From the NCBI GenBank assembly GCA_001899175.1, contig MKVH01000019.1:1-59203 (forward strand): a stretch of DNA of 59,203 bases. The letters run 5' to 3'. The position numbers were made by a program, and so were the translations under genes. Below are positions 44,678 through 54,028 of the stretch, piece after piece. Below the pieces are notes generated by a model, which saw only the letters and a list, made by a program, of their open reading frames with translations, had not been told where the DNA came from and searched no databases. Source of the DNA: Candidatus Kapaibacterium thiocyanatum (GTDB lineage: Bacteria; Bacteroidota; Ignavibacteria; Kapaibacteriales; Kapaibacteriaceae). Position 1 is the first letter of the stretch, and every line of letters starts with the position of its first letter.

Positions 44678-45855
44678 AACGTCAGCACCTCGTTACCGTC
44701 ATGCTCGGCGTCATCGTCGTGGCGCTCGTCGTCTTCCAGTATCTGCAACCGCAGCCGATCGACTGGTCCGAGGATTTCCGCCGCAACGAAACGAAGCCGC
44801 ACGGATGCACGGTCCTCTATGGAATGCTCGAGGCGATCCGCCCCGAACGCGCGCTCACGGTAGTCAGGACCACACCCGAGGATGCCTTCCTCGAAGGAGA
44901 AGTGCCGGAGGGAAGTACGTACATGATCGTGACGGGCATGTTCAATCCCGATTCGGCGAGTATGGGAAGTCTGATGGACTTCGTGCGAAGAGGCGGGACA
45001 CTTTTCCTCGTGACGGATCATGCCGGCATCGTCGCCGGCGACTCCATGCGGATGAGAACGGACGTGAAGTGGGACAGTACTTCCATCGACTTCACGAATC
45101 CACGGCTGAAGTCCGCGAAGGCCATGCGATTTCCGCGATCGGTGACGAATGCCGCCGTGATGCTGGCCGACAGCATCGACAGTGCGGGCGTGACCGTCCT
45201 GGCTGTGACGTCGGAAGACGAGCCCGTCTTCGTGCGGCGCTCCGTCGGTGACGGAGCCATCTACTTCCTCTCCATGCCTCGTCTGCTCGGCAACTACGGT
45301 ATCCTCGTCGATACCGTCCAGAACGTGGCGGACAAGATTCTCGCCTATCTCCCTGCCGGTGAGGTCGTATGGGACGAACACTTCAAACCCGGTCAGACGA
45401 AGGAGCGGCAGGGCGTCCTGCGGTACGTAGCGAATACCGAGCCACTGGCGTGGGCATGGTACGTGACCATGGCCGGCCTCGCCCTGTTCGTCGTCGTGCA
45501 CGCACGTCGACGTCAGCGGGCCATTCCCGTCCTCGATCCGGTCAGGAATACGACCGTCGAATTCGTGCATACCGTGGCCATGCTCTATCATCACGTGCAC
45601 GACAACAGGGATCTCGTGGAGAAGCTGCAGAAGCTCTTCCTCGATCATGTGCGTACGCGCCTGCGTATCCGCACGGATCAGCCGCAGGACGTCATGGCGA
45701 AGCATATCGCCACGACGGCAGGCGTCCATATCGACGTCGTCAACGACGTCTTCCAGATACTGACGAACGTCCTGTCGCTTTCCGAAGTGACGGACGACGA
45801 TGTGATACGCGTTCATGACGCCATCATGACCTTCCATTCCAGGAGCACAGCATGA
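44674..45855 (+). CDS. DUF4350-type membrane protein
   Basis: 393-residue protein. Residues 7-24 form a membrane helix. A DUF4350-like domain follows (WSEDFRRNETKPHGCTVLYGMLEAI ... FVRRGGTLFLVTDHAG ... VGDGAIYFLSMPRLLGNYGI), resembling a class-I glutamine-amidotransferase-like fold. A second helix at ~260-278 (WAWYVTMAGLALFVVVHA) precedes a cytoplasmic helical tail. In other genomes DUF4350 proteins pair with DUF4129 and MoxR. ATGA overlaps join it to both neighbours. Confidence 0.8.
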   Translation: MKRQHLVTVMLGVIVVALVVFQYLQPQPIDWSEDFRRNETKPHGCTVLYGMLEAIRPERALTVVRTTPEDAFLEGEVPEGSTYMIVTGMFNPDSASMGSLMDFVRRGGTLFLVTDHAGIVAGDSMRMRTDVKWDSTSIDFTNPRLKSAKAMRFPRSVTNAAVMLADSIDSAGVTVLAVTSEDEPVFVRRSVGDGAIYFLSMPRLLGNYGILVDTVQNVADKILAYLPAGEVVWDEHFKPGQTKERQGVLRYVANTEPLAWAWYVTMAGLALFVVVHARRRQRAIPVLDPVRNTTVEFVHTVAMLYHHVHDNRDLVEKLQKLFLDHVRTRLRIRTDQPQDVMAKHIATTAGVHIDVVNDVFQILTNVLSLSEVTDDDVIRVHDAIMTFHSRSTA

Positions 45856-46820
45856 CTTCGACGGAACAGCCGGATCTCGGCCTGCTTCAACACGCCGTCA
45901 ACGATATCCGCAGCGCCATCGGCACGGTGATCGTAGGCCAGCACGACATGACGGATCTGATCATTGCCGCCGTGCTCGCCGATGGCCACGTCCTGCTGGA
46001 AGGCGTGCCGGGTGTCGCCAAGACGCTTGCGGCGAAGCTTACGGCACGGATGCTCGACTGCTCGTTCTCGCGCATACAATTCACGCCCGACCTGATGCCG
46101 GCGGACATCCTCGGTACGAGCGTCTTCAATCCGAAATCGCTGGATTTCACGTACCGTCAGGGACCCGTCTTCGCCAACATCGTGCTGGCCGACGAGATCA
46201 ACCGCTCTCCGGCCAAGACGCAGGCCGCTCTCATGGAAGTGATGGAAGAGCGCCAGGTATCGTCCGACGGTTCGACGATGCCGCTGCCGAAGCCCTTCAT
46301 CGTGCTGGCGACGCAGAATCCCATCGAGCAGGAGGGTACGTATCGACTGCCCGAAGCGCAACTGGACCGGTTCCTCTTCAAGATCGACGTCCGGTATCCT
46401 ACGGTCGATGAGGAGAAGGAAATCCTCAGGCGTCATCACGAGCGCCGTGGTCAGGCCGATCTCTCGGCCATCCGCCCCTTGTTGACGAAGGACCAGGTCG
46501 TGGCATATCGCCGGGCCGTGCAGTCCGTGACCGTCGAGGAGCATCTGCTCGGCTACGTCGCCTCCATCGTATCGGCTACGCGTTCGCATGCGGCACTCGA
46601 TCTCGGTGCGTCTCCACGCGCATCCATCGGTATGCTGAATGCGGCCAAGGCCATCGCCGTGATGAGGGGCCGCGACTTCGTGATTCCCGAAGACATCCAG
46701 GAAATGGCCGTTCCCGTGCTGCGCCATCGCGTGCAGCTCACGCCCGAAAAGGAAATGGAAGGACTTTCGCCCGATACCGTCATCGCCGACATCGTCCGAT
46801 CGATCGACGTGCCGCGATGA
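45852..46820 (+). CDS. MoxR-type AAA+ ATPase
   Basis: 322-residue cytoplasmic AAA+ ATPase. Walker A is GVPGVAKT (residues 51-58), Walker B VLADEIN (about 111-117), sensor 1 VLATQNPIEQEGTYRLPEAQLDRF, and sensor 2 lies near SPRASIGMLNAAKA. MoxR proteins act as chaperone-like ATPases on VWA- or DUF58-domain partners, and the DUF58 gene follows directly, sharing ATGA. This ATPase is the energy source of the locus. Confidence 0.95.
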   Translation: MTSTEQPDLGLLQHAVNDIRSAIGTVIVGQHDMTDLIIAAVLADGHVLLEGVPGVAKTLAAKLTARMLDCSFSRIQFTPDLMPADILGTSVFNPKSLDFTYRQGPVFANIVLADEINRSPAKTQAALMEVMEERQVSSDGSTMPLPKPFIVLATQNPIEQEGTYRLPEAQLDRFLFKIDVRYPTVDEEKEILRRHHERRGQADLSAIRPLLTKDQVVAYRRAVQSVTVEEHLLGYVASIVSATRSHAALDLGASPRASIGMLNAAKAIAVMRGRDFVIPEDIQEMAVPVLRHRVQLTPEKEMEGLSPDTVIADIVRSIDVPR

Positions 46821-48151
46821 TGTCCGTCATCCGATCGTGGTTCCTCACCAGACGGTTCTTCGTGGCACTCGCCGTGTGCGTCGCGGGACTGGTGCTGTCC
46901 TATTGGCTGCCTGTCCTGCTGCTCCCGATGAAGCTCGCCACCGTCGTCCTCGGTGCCGTCGTCCTCGGTGAGACCATCCTGCTCTACGGCATCCGGCACG
47001 CCATCGATGCCGAGCGCGTCAGCGCCGCCCGACTGTCGAACGGCGACGATAACGTGATCCGTATCGTCGTCACGAGCCGCTATGCCTTCCGTGCGCGACT
47101 GGAGATCATCGACGAGCTGCCGTATCAGTTCCAGATCAGGACATGGTCCCATCATGCCCGGATCGGTGCGCGCGGCACGTACGACATGGCCTATACGCTC
47201 CGCCCTCTGCATCGGGGCGAGTACAGGTTCGGCGCCATCAACGTCTTCGCCGGCAGTCCGATAGGATTCGTGCAGCGCCGCTTCGCCTGCGATGCCGAAC
47301 GGATGTTGCCCGTCTATCCATCCTACATCCAGATGAAGAAGTTCGAGCTGCTGGCCTTCAGCAACCGGCTGTCGCGTCATGGCATGAAGCGTATACGCCG
47401 TATCGGACATACGATGGAGTTCGAGAAGATCAAGCAGTACGTGGCCGGTGACGATGTGCGGACGATGAACTGGAAGGCCACCGCGCGTTCCGGCGAGATG
47501 ATGGTGAACCAGTACCAGGACGAGAGATCGCAGGATGTGTATTCGGTGATCGACATGGGCCGCGCGATGAAGATGCCCTTCGACGGAATGACGCTGCTCG
47601 ACTATGCCGTCAACGCTTCGCTCGTCATCAGCAACATCGCCATCAAGAAGCACGACCGTGTCGGTCTCATCACCTACGGACATCAGCCGGGCAATCTTCT
47701 GGCGAGCGATGGCACGCCGTCGCAGATGGGACGTATCCTGGAATCGCTCTATCACGTCAACACCGACTTCCGCGAATCCAGTGACGAGCTGCTCTACTCG
47801 CTGGTGAAGAACATGGTGCGTCAGCGCAGTCTGCTGCTCTACTACACGAACGTGGAATCCATCACCACGCTGCGCCGCAGGATTCCGTACCTCAGGGCCA
47901 TCGCCCGGCGTCACCTCCTCGTCGTGCTCCTGTTCGAGAACACCGAACTGAAGGAACTCACGAAGGAGGCGCCCGAAACGGTGGAGGCAATCTACGTCCG
48001 TACCGTCGCCGAAATCACTGCCCTGCAGAAGCGAGAGATCGTGCGCGAACTGCAGCGTCATGGCATCGTGGCCGTGCTCACGCCACCGTCCGGCCTCACG
48101 ACGGCCACCATCAACACCTACTTGGAATTGAAGGCCCGCGGGGTAATTTGA
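46817..48151 (+). CDS. DUF58 protein (VWA-like partner of MoxR)
   Basis: 444-residue protein. Two N-terminal helices (residues ~14-60) anchor it in the membrane. The DUF58 signature GDDVRTMNWKATARSGEMMVNQY lies at ~213-235, followed by a VWA-like domain starting VYSVIDMGRAMKM with the first acidic metal-site residue. MHxA-type partners are predicted MoxR clients. It ends the run of ATGA-linked genes; its TGA lies 23 nt before the CcmB-like start. Confidence 0.92.
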   Translation: MMSVIRSWFLTRRFFVALAVCVAGLVLSYWLPVLLLPMKLATVVLGAVVLGETILLYGIRHAIDAERVSAARLSNGDDNVIRIVVTSRYAFRARLEIIDELPYQFQIRTWSHHARIGARGTYDMAYTLRPLHRGEYRFGAINVFAGSPIGFVQRRFACDAERMLPVYPSYIQMKKFELLAFSNRLSRHGMKRIRRIGHTMEFEKIKQYVAGDDVRTMNWKATARSGEMMVNQYQDERSQDVYSVIDMGRAMKMPFDGMTLLDYAVNASLVISNIAIKKHDRVGLITYGHQPGNLLASDGTPSQMGRILESLYHVNTDFRESSDELLYSLVKNMVRQRSLLLYYTNVESITTLRRRIPYLRAIARRHLLVVLLFENTELKELTKEAPETVEAIYVRTVAEITALQKREIVRELQRHGIVAVLTPPSGLTTATINTYLELKARGVI

Positions 48152-48174
48152 CCGGTCGAACCCCTGGGAGCCGC

Positions 48175-48834
48175 ATGCGTTTTACCGCCGTCGTAGCCAA
48201 AGACGTCCGCAGCGAGTTGCGGACGCGATTCGGCATCACTGCCTTGCTGTTGTTCGTGGTGACGGCCGTCGTCCTGGTCGCCTTCGCGGCGGCGGACGAG
48301 GCCATGCCCCGACCTCTGGCTGCGGGCGTGATGTGGATCGTGATGTTCTATACGGCGATGACCGGACTGGGCAGGGGATTCATCAGCGAGGAGGAGCGGG
48401 GGACGACCCTGCTGCTTCGTCTGAGTACCGATGCGATGAGCGTCTACTTCGGCAAGCTCGTCGTCAACGTCGTCCAGGCCGTCGCCGCCAATCTCGTCGC
48501 CGCCATTCTCTTCCTCTTCTTTCTCTCGAACGTCACGGTGGGGGCACCCGGACTGTTCGTCCTGACGGTGCTGATCGGAAGCGCGGGGCTGGCATCCGTG
48601 CTGACGATCGTATCGGCCATCGTGGCCAAGGCCGGGACGAAGAATGCCCTCCTGCCCGTTCTCGCCTTCCCGATCCTCTTGCCGCTGCTACTGCCCGGCG
48701 TGAACGCCATGCTGATGTCCTTCGCCGGAATGGCACTATCCGACGTCGTGGGGAGTCTTGTACTCATGCTGGTGCATACCGGCCTCGTCATCGTTGTTTC
48801 AGTGTTCGTGTTCGAAACCGTCTGGTGCGACTGA
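48175..48834 (+). CDS. CcmB-like haem-exporter permease
   Basis: 219-residue membrane protein with six helices. The first cytoplasmic segment FTAVVAKDVRSELRTR and the loop MTGLGRGFISEEERGTTLLLRLS after helix two are the CcmB signature (normally ExE-rGT-xxL). CcmB forms the membrane part of the CcmABC haem/cytochrome-c maturation transporter. Neither ccmA nor ccmC is adjacent in the window. ATG 48175 follows GGGAG; a TTG at 48148 is a less likely start. Its end overlaps the phosphoesterase gene by 10 bp. Confidence 0.8.
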   Translation: MRFTAVVAKDVRSELRTRFGITALLLFVVTAVVLVAFAAADEAMPRPLAAGVMWIVMFYTAMTGLGRGFISEEERGTTLLLRLSTDAMSVYFGKLVVNVVQAVAANLVAAILFLFFLSNVTVGAPGLFVLTVLIGSAGLASVLTIVSAIVAKAGTKNALLPVLAFPILLPLLLPGVNAMLMSFAGMALSDVVGSLVLMLVHTGLVIVVSVFVFETVWCD

Positions 48835-49823
48835 TTCCCGCTCGTTTGCTCCATGCCCTGTTCGTGAGCCTGACGCTCATGATGGCATCGTCGTGCTCGA
48901 CCACGACGTCGTACATCGACCCGTTCTGTACGGACGGAGAATGCGGGACAGGTGCCCGTATCGCAGTCGTGGGCGACCTTCAGCGGACCGGTCCCGTGGA
49001 AGTCTGGCGCGAGCGCAACGATGCCGAGCGGGAGCGCCTGCTGCGGCAGCTCGCCGACGATCGCCCGGACGCACTGGTCCTTCTGGGCGACATGGTATGG
49101 TGGGGAGCGTCCGAAGAGGAATGGTCGTACTTCGACAGGATCATGAAGCCCGTGCGCGAGCTCGGAATACCGATGCTGCCCATCCTCGGCAACCATGAAT
49201 ACTACGGCGGCGATGCCGCCGCACTCGGCGCCTTCCATCGCCGGTTCTCCGATGTCGAGGGCACGTACTACGTCCGCACGATGGACTCCATCGCCTTCGT
49301 CATGCTCAACACGAACACGGACGAGTTGCCGGTGCCGTTCATGAGGGCACAGGCGGCCTGGTTCCGGAAGACCATGAAGAGGCTCGATAACGATTCGGCC
49401 GTGGTAGCCGTCGTCGTCTGCGGTCATCATCCGCCGTATACCAACAGCACCGTCGTCGATGACGACAAGGTCATGCGGCGGCACTTCGTTCCGGCTTTCG
49501 TCGAGTCGAGGAAGGGAGCGCTCTGGCTGAGCGGACACTGCCATGCCTACGAGCACTTCGTGAAGGACGGAAAGCACTTCGTGGTATCGGGTGGCGGTGG
49601 CGGTCCGCGGCAGAGCCTGTACCAGGCGGTCGGACAGCGGCGTCACGACGATCTGTATCCGGGTGGGCCGATCAGACCGTTTCACTATCTTCTGATGCAG
49701 CGTATCGGGACGACCGTCGTCGTCGCGATGCGGCCGCTCGAACAACGGGGATCCACTACGGCCGATGAAACGTTCGCCGTAACGGTTCAGTTCAGTCCTG
49801 CCGACGTCACGTCACGCGAGTAG
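48825..49823 (+). CDS. Lipoprotein calcineurin-like metallophosphoesterase
   Basis: 332-residue exported phosphoesterase. The N-terminus ends in ASSC (Cys24), a lipobox-like cleavage site. All five metal-site motifs are present: AVVGDLQ, LVLLGDMVWWG, LGNHEYYGG, VVCGHHPPYT and LSGHCHAYEH. The GDL rather than GDx-H opening fits purple-acid-phosphatase-like members. GTG 48825 is the only start that gives a signal sequence; it lies inside the end of ccmB. Substrate unknown; the downstream lipoprotein glycerophosphodiesterase suggests periplasmic phosphate-ester degradation. Confidence 0.85.
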   Translation: MRLIPARLLHALFVSLTLMMASSCSTTTSYIDPFCTDGECGTGARIAVVGDLQRTGPVEVWRERNDAERERLLRQLADDRPDALVLLGDMVWWGASEEEWSYFDRIMKPVRELGIPMLPILGNHEYYGGDAAALGAFHRRFSDVEGTYYVRTMDSIAFVMLNTNTDELPVPFMRAQAAWFRKTMKRLDNDSAVVAVVVCGHHPPYTNSTVVDDDKVMRRHFVPAFVESRKGALWLSGHCHAYEHFVKDGKHFVVSGGGGGPRQSLYQAVGQRRHDDLYPGGPIRPFHYLLMQRIGTTVVVAMRPLEQRGSTTADETFAVTVQFSPADVTSRE

Positions 49824-49825
49824 TC

Positions 49826-50545
49826 ATGGTACCGTCACGACGTCTTGCTTGTCTTCTCCTGGCAGTCATGATCTGCCTGTCTTCGGTCTTCGCCCAGGAA
49901 GAGTTGCCGAACGACCGGCACTACATCATGACGGCGCGGCCGTTGCCGGTGGCACGGCTCAATCTTTCGCTCGGACTCGATCTGACGATCCTTCCCGAGC
50001 CGCTGACGGAGGGCGCCATTCCTGCTCCGATGGTGGATGTGCGTGCCCGGCTCGGACTGCCGCTGAATCTCAGCGGACTGTTCCGCGCCGCTTCGAACTA
50101 CGCCACGACGATGGTCGAAGCCGGTGGCATGTGGTCCGTACCCATCGGCAACCTCAGCATCGGTGCCGGGTATCGTGCGGCCTTCATGTACGGCTATCTC
50201 GACTATCTGTACGGCTTCAATACCACGCAGACGATGTGGCTGAACTATCCGATGGTGATGGCGAGCTGGAGCTTCGGCACGTGTACGCTTACGGGGCGTC
50301 TGGAGGCCGAACTCATCACGTCGCGTCAGCAGCGCATCGAAGGGCAGTTCGTCGAGGCCACGAAGAGGATCTTCAACGGAGGGTCACTGACCATCGCCAT
50401 CGAGCAGCCGTTCTGGAAACAGACGCACATCATGCTCGGCGTCTCCCTCATCAGTTCGCGTAATCCATATCAGGCCTGGTTTCTCTACAACACGTTCGAC
50501 GAAGTGATGTTCTATCCCGAACTGTTCGCAGGATTCCTCCTATGA
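49826..50545 (+). CDS. Predicted outer-membrane beta-barrel protein
   Basis: 239-residue exported protein. A signal peptide ends LSSVFAQEE (about residue 25). Alternating strands such as ARLNLSLGLDLTIL, MVDVRARLGLPLNL, LSIGAGYRAAFMYGYLDYLYGF, CTLTGRLEAELIT and HIMLGVSLISSRN with aromatic residues at strand ends and a hydrophobic C-terminus suggest an 8- to 10-strand barrel. No family recognised. It begins 2 nt after the phosphoesterase and overlaps the glycerophosphodiesterase by ATGA. Confidence 0.6.
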   Translation: MVPSRRLACLLLAVMICLSSVFAQEELPNDRHYIMTARPLPVARLNLSLGLDLTILPEPLTEGAIPAPMVDVRARLGLPLNLSGLFRAASNYATTMVEAGGMWSVPIGNLSIGAGYRAAFMYGYLDYLYGFNTTQTMWLNYPMVMASWSFGTCTLTGRLEAELITSRQQRIEGQFVEATKRIFNGGSLTIAIEQPFWKQTHIMLGVSLISSRNPYQAWFLYNTFDEVMFYPELFAGFLL

Positions 50546-51792
50546 GCGGAAGAATCGTGCGCTGGCTTCTGCCGCTCGTCGTCCTCGCAGGATGCGTGAC
50601 GCCGCTCGAGGACATTCTCGATCCGGCCATCGATCTCGACGACGTCGAAGCATCCGTCACGCTGCTCGACACGACCGTCAAGGAAGACATGGGAGGCGTC
50701 TACAGCGTCGAGGAGGGTCAGCAGCAATTCGGCGATACGATAGCCTTGCGCTGGAATGCGCGGGACCTCAGCGGTTTCGGTACGCGTAACGTCTGCTTCC
50801 TCACCATGCGTGGCGGAGTGCGCGGCGATACCGGCGTGATCGAAGGAACGTGGCGCTTCACCACGGGTTCGTCCACAGGTATCATACGTCTGCGGGCCCT
50901 GCCCGACGAAGGCGGCCGTGCATTGAGCGGCGGAACGGTGAAGGCCAAGGACATCGTATGGCGCGGTACGTGGAGCGGCGCCGACGGCGCGAATGCGCGA
51001 CCTCTCGTCCTGCGCGGAAAGCGGGCCCTGTTCCGCAGACCGAACGGCTTCAGCATCATCGCGCATCGTGGTGGCGGACGCAATTCCGAGCGTTACGGCG
51101 TATCGGAGAACAGCCTCGAGATGATGCGACTGGCGAGCAGACTCGGTGCGACGGGTATCGAAATCGATGTCCATCGTACGAGGGACGACCAGGCCATCAT
51201 CTTTCACGATCCGACGTTCACGCCCCGCACGATTCGCGGCGCCTACGTACTGGGCGATGTGGAGAACTACACCCTGCGTCAGATCAAGGCCGTGGCCCGA
51301 CTCGTCAACGGAGAACAGATCCCGACGCTCGAAGAGGCGTTGCGCACGGTCATCGATGAAACGCCGCTGGAGATGGTGTGGCTCGACATCAAGGCCGAGA
51401 CGATCATCGACAGCATCATCGCGGTGCAGAAGAGGATGATGGAGTATGCGGTACAGCAGCGGCGTACGGTGAAGATCTACCTCGGCATACCTACGTCGGA
51501 AGTTCGCGATGCCTACCTGGCGAGCCCGCTGCGAGGTGCCGTACCCGTCCTCTGCGAACTCGACGCGAATTCCGTGAGGGCCGTCGACGCCGCCGTTTGG
51601 GCGCCGCGCTTCACGGCGGGGCTTCAGCTCGATGTCGTCAAGCAGATGCACAGGGAACAGCGCAGGGTCTATGTATGGACGCTGGACGATCCGAATTTCA
51701 TGCGTTCGTTCCTGACCGACGGAGACTTCGATGGCGTACTGACGAACTATCCGATGCTGCTGGCCGCCATTTTCTATACGAGGGCGCTATGA
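50542..51792 (+). CDS. Lipoprotein glycerophosphodiester phosphodiesterase
   Basis: 416-residue exported enzyme. A perfect lipobox LAGC ends at Cys18. Residues ~40-165 are an N-terminal beta domain not usual in this family. The GDPD domain starts at ~170: AHRGGG (His175, Arg176), EIDVHRT (Glu207, Asp209) and HDP (His222) supply the catalytic and metal residues; MVWLDIKAET is the later acidic strand. It would cut glycerophosphodiesters to alcohol and glycerol-3-phosphate in the periplasm or on the outer membrane. It overlaps both flanking barrel genes. Confidence 0.88.
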   Translation: MSGRIVRWLLPLVVLAGCVTPLEDILDPAIDLDDVEASVTLLDTTVKEDMGGVYSVEEGQQQFGDTIALRWNARDLSGFGTRNVCFLTMRGGVRGDTGVIEGTWRFTTGSSTGIIRLRALPDEGGRALSGGTVKAKDIVWRGTWSGADGANARPLVLRGKRALFRRPNGFSIIAHRGGGRNSERYGVSENSLEMMRLASRLGATGIEIDVHRTRDDQAIIFHDPTFTPRTIRGAYVLGDVENYTLRQIKAVARLVNGEQIPTLEEALRTVIDETPLEMVWLDIKAETIIDSIIAVQKRMMEYAVQQRRTVKIYLGIPTSEVRDAYLASPLRGAVPVLCELDANSVRAVDAAVWAPRFTAGLQLDVVKQMHREQRRVYVWTLDDPNFMRSFLTDGDFDGVLTNYPMLLAAIFYTRAL

Positions 51793-52418
51793 TGCGGTAC
51801 ATCTGGGGCCTGATCGTCATCCTTGCCGCTGCCGTTTCGTTGCATGCGCAGCAGACGGACAGTACGCACGGCGTCGATACGACGCTGCCTCCGAACGTCT
51901 ACCGTCTCAAGCTCTTCGTATCAGGAGGCATGCAGTTCACGGTGTTCAAGGAGCCGACGACCGCCGTCGGCAACCGTCGCAGCTTCACCATGCCCACGTT
52001 CAACGTCCGTGCCATGTGGAAGCCCGAACACCTGCTCAGCGTGGGACTGATGTCGGGCTATACGACACTGGCCCGCGAGACGCTGACGGCCCAGGACATT
52101 CCGCAACTGCAGGGCGACCTTCACCTGGAGCTCGACGCCATACCGATGATGATGGTCTTCGCCATGCAGCAGTACGGTGTGGAAGTATCCGTCGGTATCG
52201 GAGCCTACTATCTCACGTCGACGTCGACAGGATCGCGTCTGGGCGATACGCGCAGCACGGACTTCACCCTGGGCGTTTCTCTGCTGGCCGGATATACCTA
52301 CAAATTCACCGACCGCTTCGGCCTCGGAGTCGAAGCCGGCCTGCACAACCTCAGCTCCAGAGGGATATTCGGCATCGCGCCGGCGCTGAGGCTGGAATAC
52401 GACTTCTACACGTACTGA
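51789..52418 (+). CDS. Predicted outer-membrane beta-barrel protein
   Basis: 209-residue exported protein. A signal peptide ends AVSLHAQQ (about residue 20). Strand pairs such as YRLKLFVSGGMQFTVF, LLSVGLMSGYTTLA, VEVSVGIGAYYLTS, FTLGVSLLAGYTYKF and APALRLEYDFYTY with a terminal aromatic pattern fit an OmpW/opacity-like eight-stranded barrel. It overlaps the glycerophosphodiesterase by ATGA. The 52419-52538 gap after it has small dyads (TCCGC/GCGGA) but no clear terminator. Confidence 0.65.
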   Translation: MMRYIWGLIVILAAAVSLHAQQTDSTHGVDTTLPPNVYRLKLFVSGGMQFTVFKEPTTAVGNRRSFTMPTFNVRAMWKPEHLLSVGLMSGYTTLARETLTAQDIPQLQGDLHLELDAIPMMMVFAMQQYGVEVSVGIGAYYLTSTSTGSRLGDTRSTDFTLGVSLLAGYTYKFTDRFGLGVEAGLHNLSSRGIFGIAPALRLEYDFYTY

Positions 52419-52538
52419 TCCGCACCGGCGGACCGGAACCGCGGGAGACGTCGACGCGTCGGGGATGCGTCGGACATGACCGTTCAATGAACAAAAATTA
52501 AGTTGACCTCGTTGCGAGGAACGTGCAGGTTGCATGCC

Positions 52539-53774
52539 ATGATGTTCGGTATGCCATATCTCTTCCGCGGTTCCCTGGTTCAGCCTTTGCGCCGTCCCGC
52601 AGCCGTGCCGGACAGGCGGAAGTCGTCGGATGGCAAGGGTGCGGGCGATCGGCTCCATGCGCTGGACTTCGCACGCTTCATCGCCATGCTGTTCATGATG
52701 CAGGGACACGTCCTGGACGCCCTGGTCGGTACGGCGTGGATCGATGTTTCCGTGTTCCCCTGGAACATCTGGCATGCCTTCCGCGGATTCACCGCTCCCG
52801 TGTTCCTCATGGTCTCCGGCGCCGTCCATGCCTTCGCATCGAAGCGCGGCGAGAACGGACTCATCCGTGAGGATGTCCTGGCCAAACGTATCCGGTGGGC
52901 ATTGACGATCATCGGTATCGGCTATCTCCTCGTCATGCCTGCGAACAGGATATGGGATCTGCCCTTCGTTCCGTCGCAGGTCTGGGCTCCCGCGCTGTCG
53001 GTGAACATCCTCCAGCTTACGGGCGTGACGATGCTCATGTTCGTGATCGTGATGCATACGACGCGATCTGTACGCGACATGGGACGTCGTGGGTTGTTGA
53101 CGGGGCTGGCCATCGTGGCACTGACGCCACTCATGCAGTACGTGCCGCCGTCCATGCTTCCTGCCTGGGTGATGTCCTACCTCAATCCGTCCACGGGCTC
53201 GCTCTTCCCGATCTTCCCCTTCAGCTCCTTCCTCTTCTTCGGCATCGCGGTCGGTGCCTACCTGCATGGCATCCCGGCCGAGCATCGTAACGAACACATC
53301 AAGCGCTACGGCTGGCGCGCAGGTGGCGTCATGGCCGCATGTGCCACGCTCTGCTACTATGCGGCGCTCGGTATGGGAGTGCCGGACAGCGCCCTGGCAT
53401 CGTCGACGAGCGTGCTGCTCGTTCTGCAGCGCCTTGGCGTCGTGCTCATGATCTTCAGTGCGTCGGTCGTTCTGCTCGAGCGGACGTGGAAGCTCAGGAA
53501 CTGGTATTCGATGTTCGGCAAGAAGTCGCTCTATATCTACGTCATCCATCTCGTGCTGCTCTTCGGTACGCCGTGGTTCGACGGCATCGGCCGCACACAT
53601 TTCCGGGTCTTCGATCTCGCCACCGGTCTCGGCTTCGTCGCCCTGATCATGACGTCGACGCTGATCCTGGCCTTTGCCATGGACCGATTCGAACGCTATC
53701 CGTGGAAGCCTGCCCACCGCAGGGCCCTTTCACTCGCAGCCTGTCTGCTCCTCGGGTGGCTGCTGATGGTCTGA
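52539..53774 (+). CDS. Polytopic acyltransferase-like membrane protein (HGSNAT/DUF1624-like)
   Basis: 411-residue protein with about ten helices. The first helix carries RLHALDFARFIAMLFMMQGHV, and the next loop AFRGFTAPVFLMVSGAV, which resembles heparan-alpha-glucosaminide N-acetyltransferase-like and OpgC-like membrane acyltransferases (R..LD..R...M..M..GH with the conserved His in helix one). KKSLYIYVIHLVLLFG near the C-terminus is also typical. It may acetylate an envelope glycan. The start among ATG 52539, 52542 and 52551 is uncertain; residues 1-45 are a disordered basic leader. Confidence 0.7.
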   Translation: MMFGMPYLFRGSLVQPLRRPAAVPDRRKSSDGKGAGDRLHALDFARFIAMLFMMQGHVLDALVGTAWIDVSVFPWNIWHAFRGFTAPVFLMVSGAVHAFASKRGENGLIREDVLAKRIRWALTIIGIGYLLVMPANRIWDLPFVPSQVWAPALSVNILQLTGVTMLMFVIVMHTTRSVRDMGRRGLLTGLAIVALTPLMQYVPPSMLPAWVMSYLNPSTGSLFPIFPFSSFLFFGIAVGAYLHGIPAEHRNEHIKRYGWRAGGVMAACATLCYYAALGMGVPDSALASSTSVLLVLQRLGVVLMIFSASVVLLERTWKLRNWYSMFGKKSLYIYVIHLVLLFGTPWFDGIGRTHFRVFDLATGLGFVALIMTSTLILAFAMDRFERYPWKPAHRRALSLAACLLLGWLLMV

Positions 53775-54028
53775 GATCATCGTTCTCCTGATCCGATCGT
53801 TCCGTTGTCTTCCGCTCCCGAGCGGCAGGCCAGGCCGAGTCGTGACCTGTCGTCGGTACACCATGTCGTCCTGTCGATTGCGTTCCATATGGAACGATAT
53901 GATCGTGAACCGTCATCCGAGACGCCCACCTCCGTCGCCGTGATCATGATACTTGTATGAATGATTCGGAATACGTTGTTCGCAAAGCTCCATTCCTCAT
54001 TCGTGAAATGAATATCCCGGACGGTATC

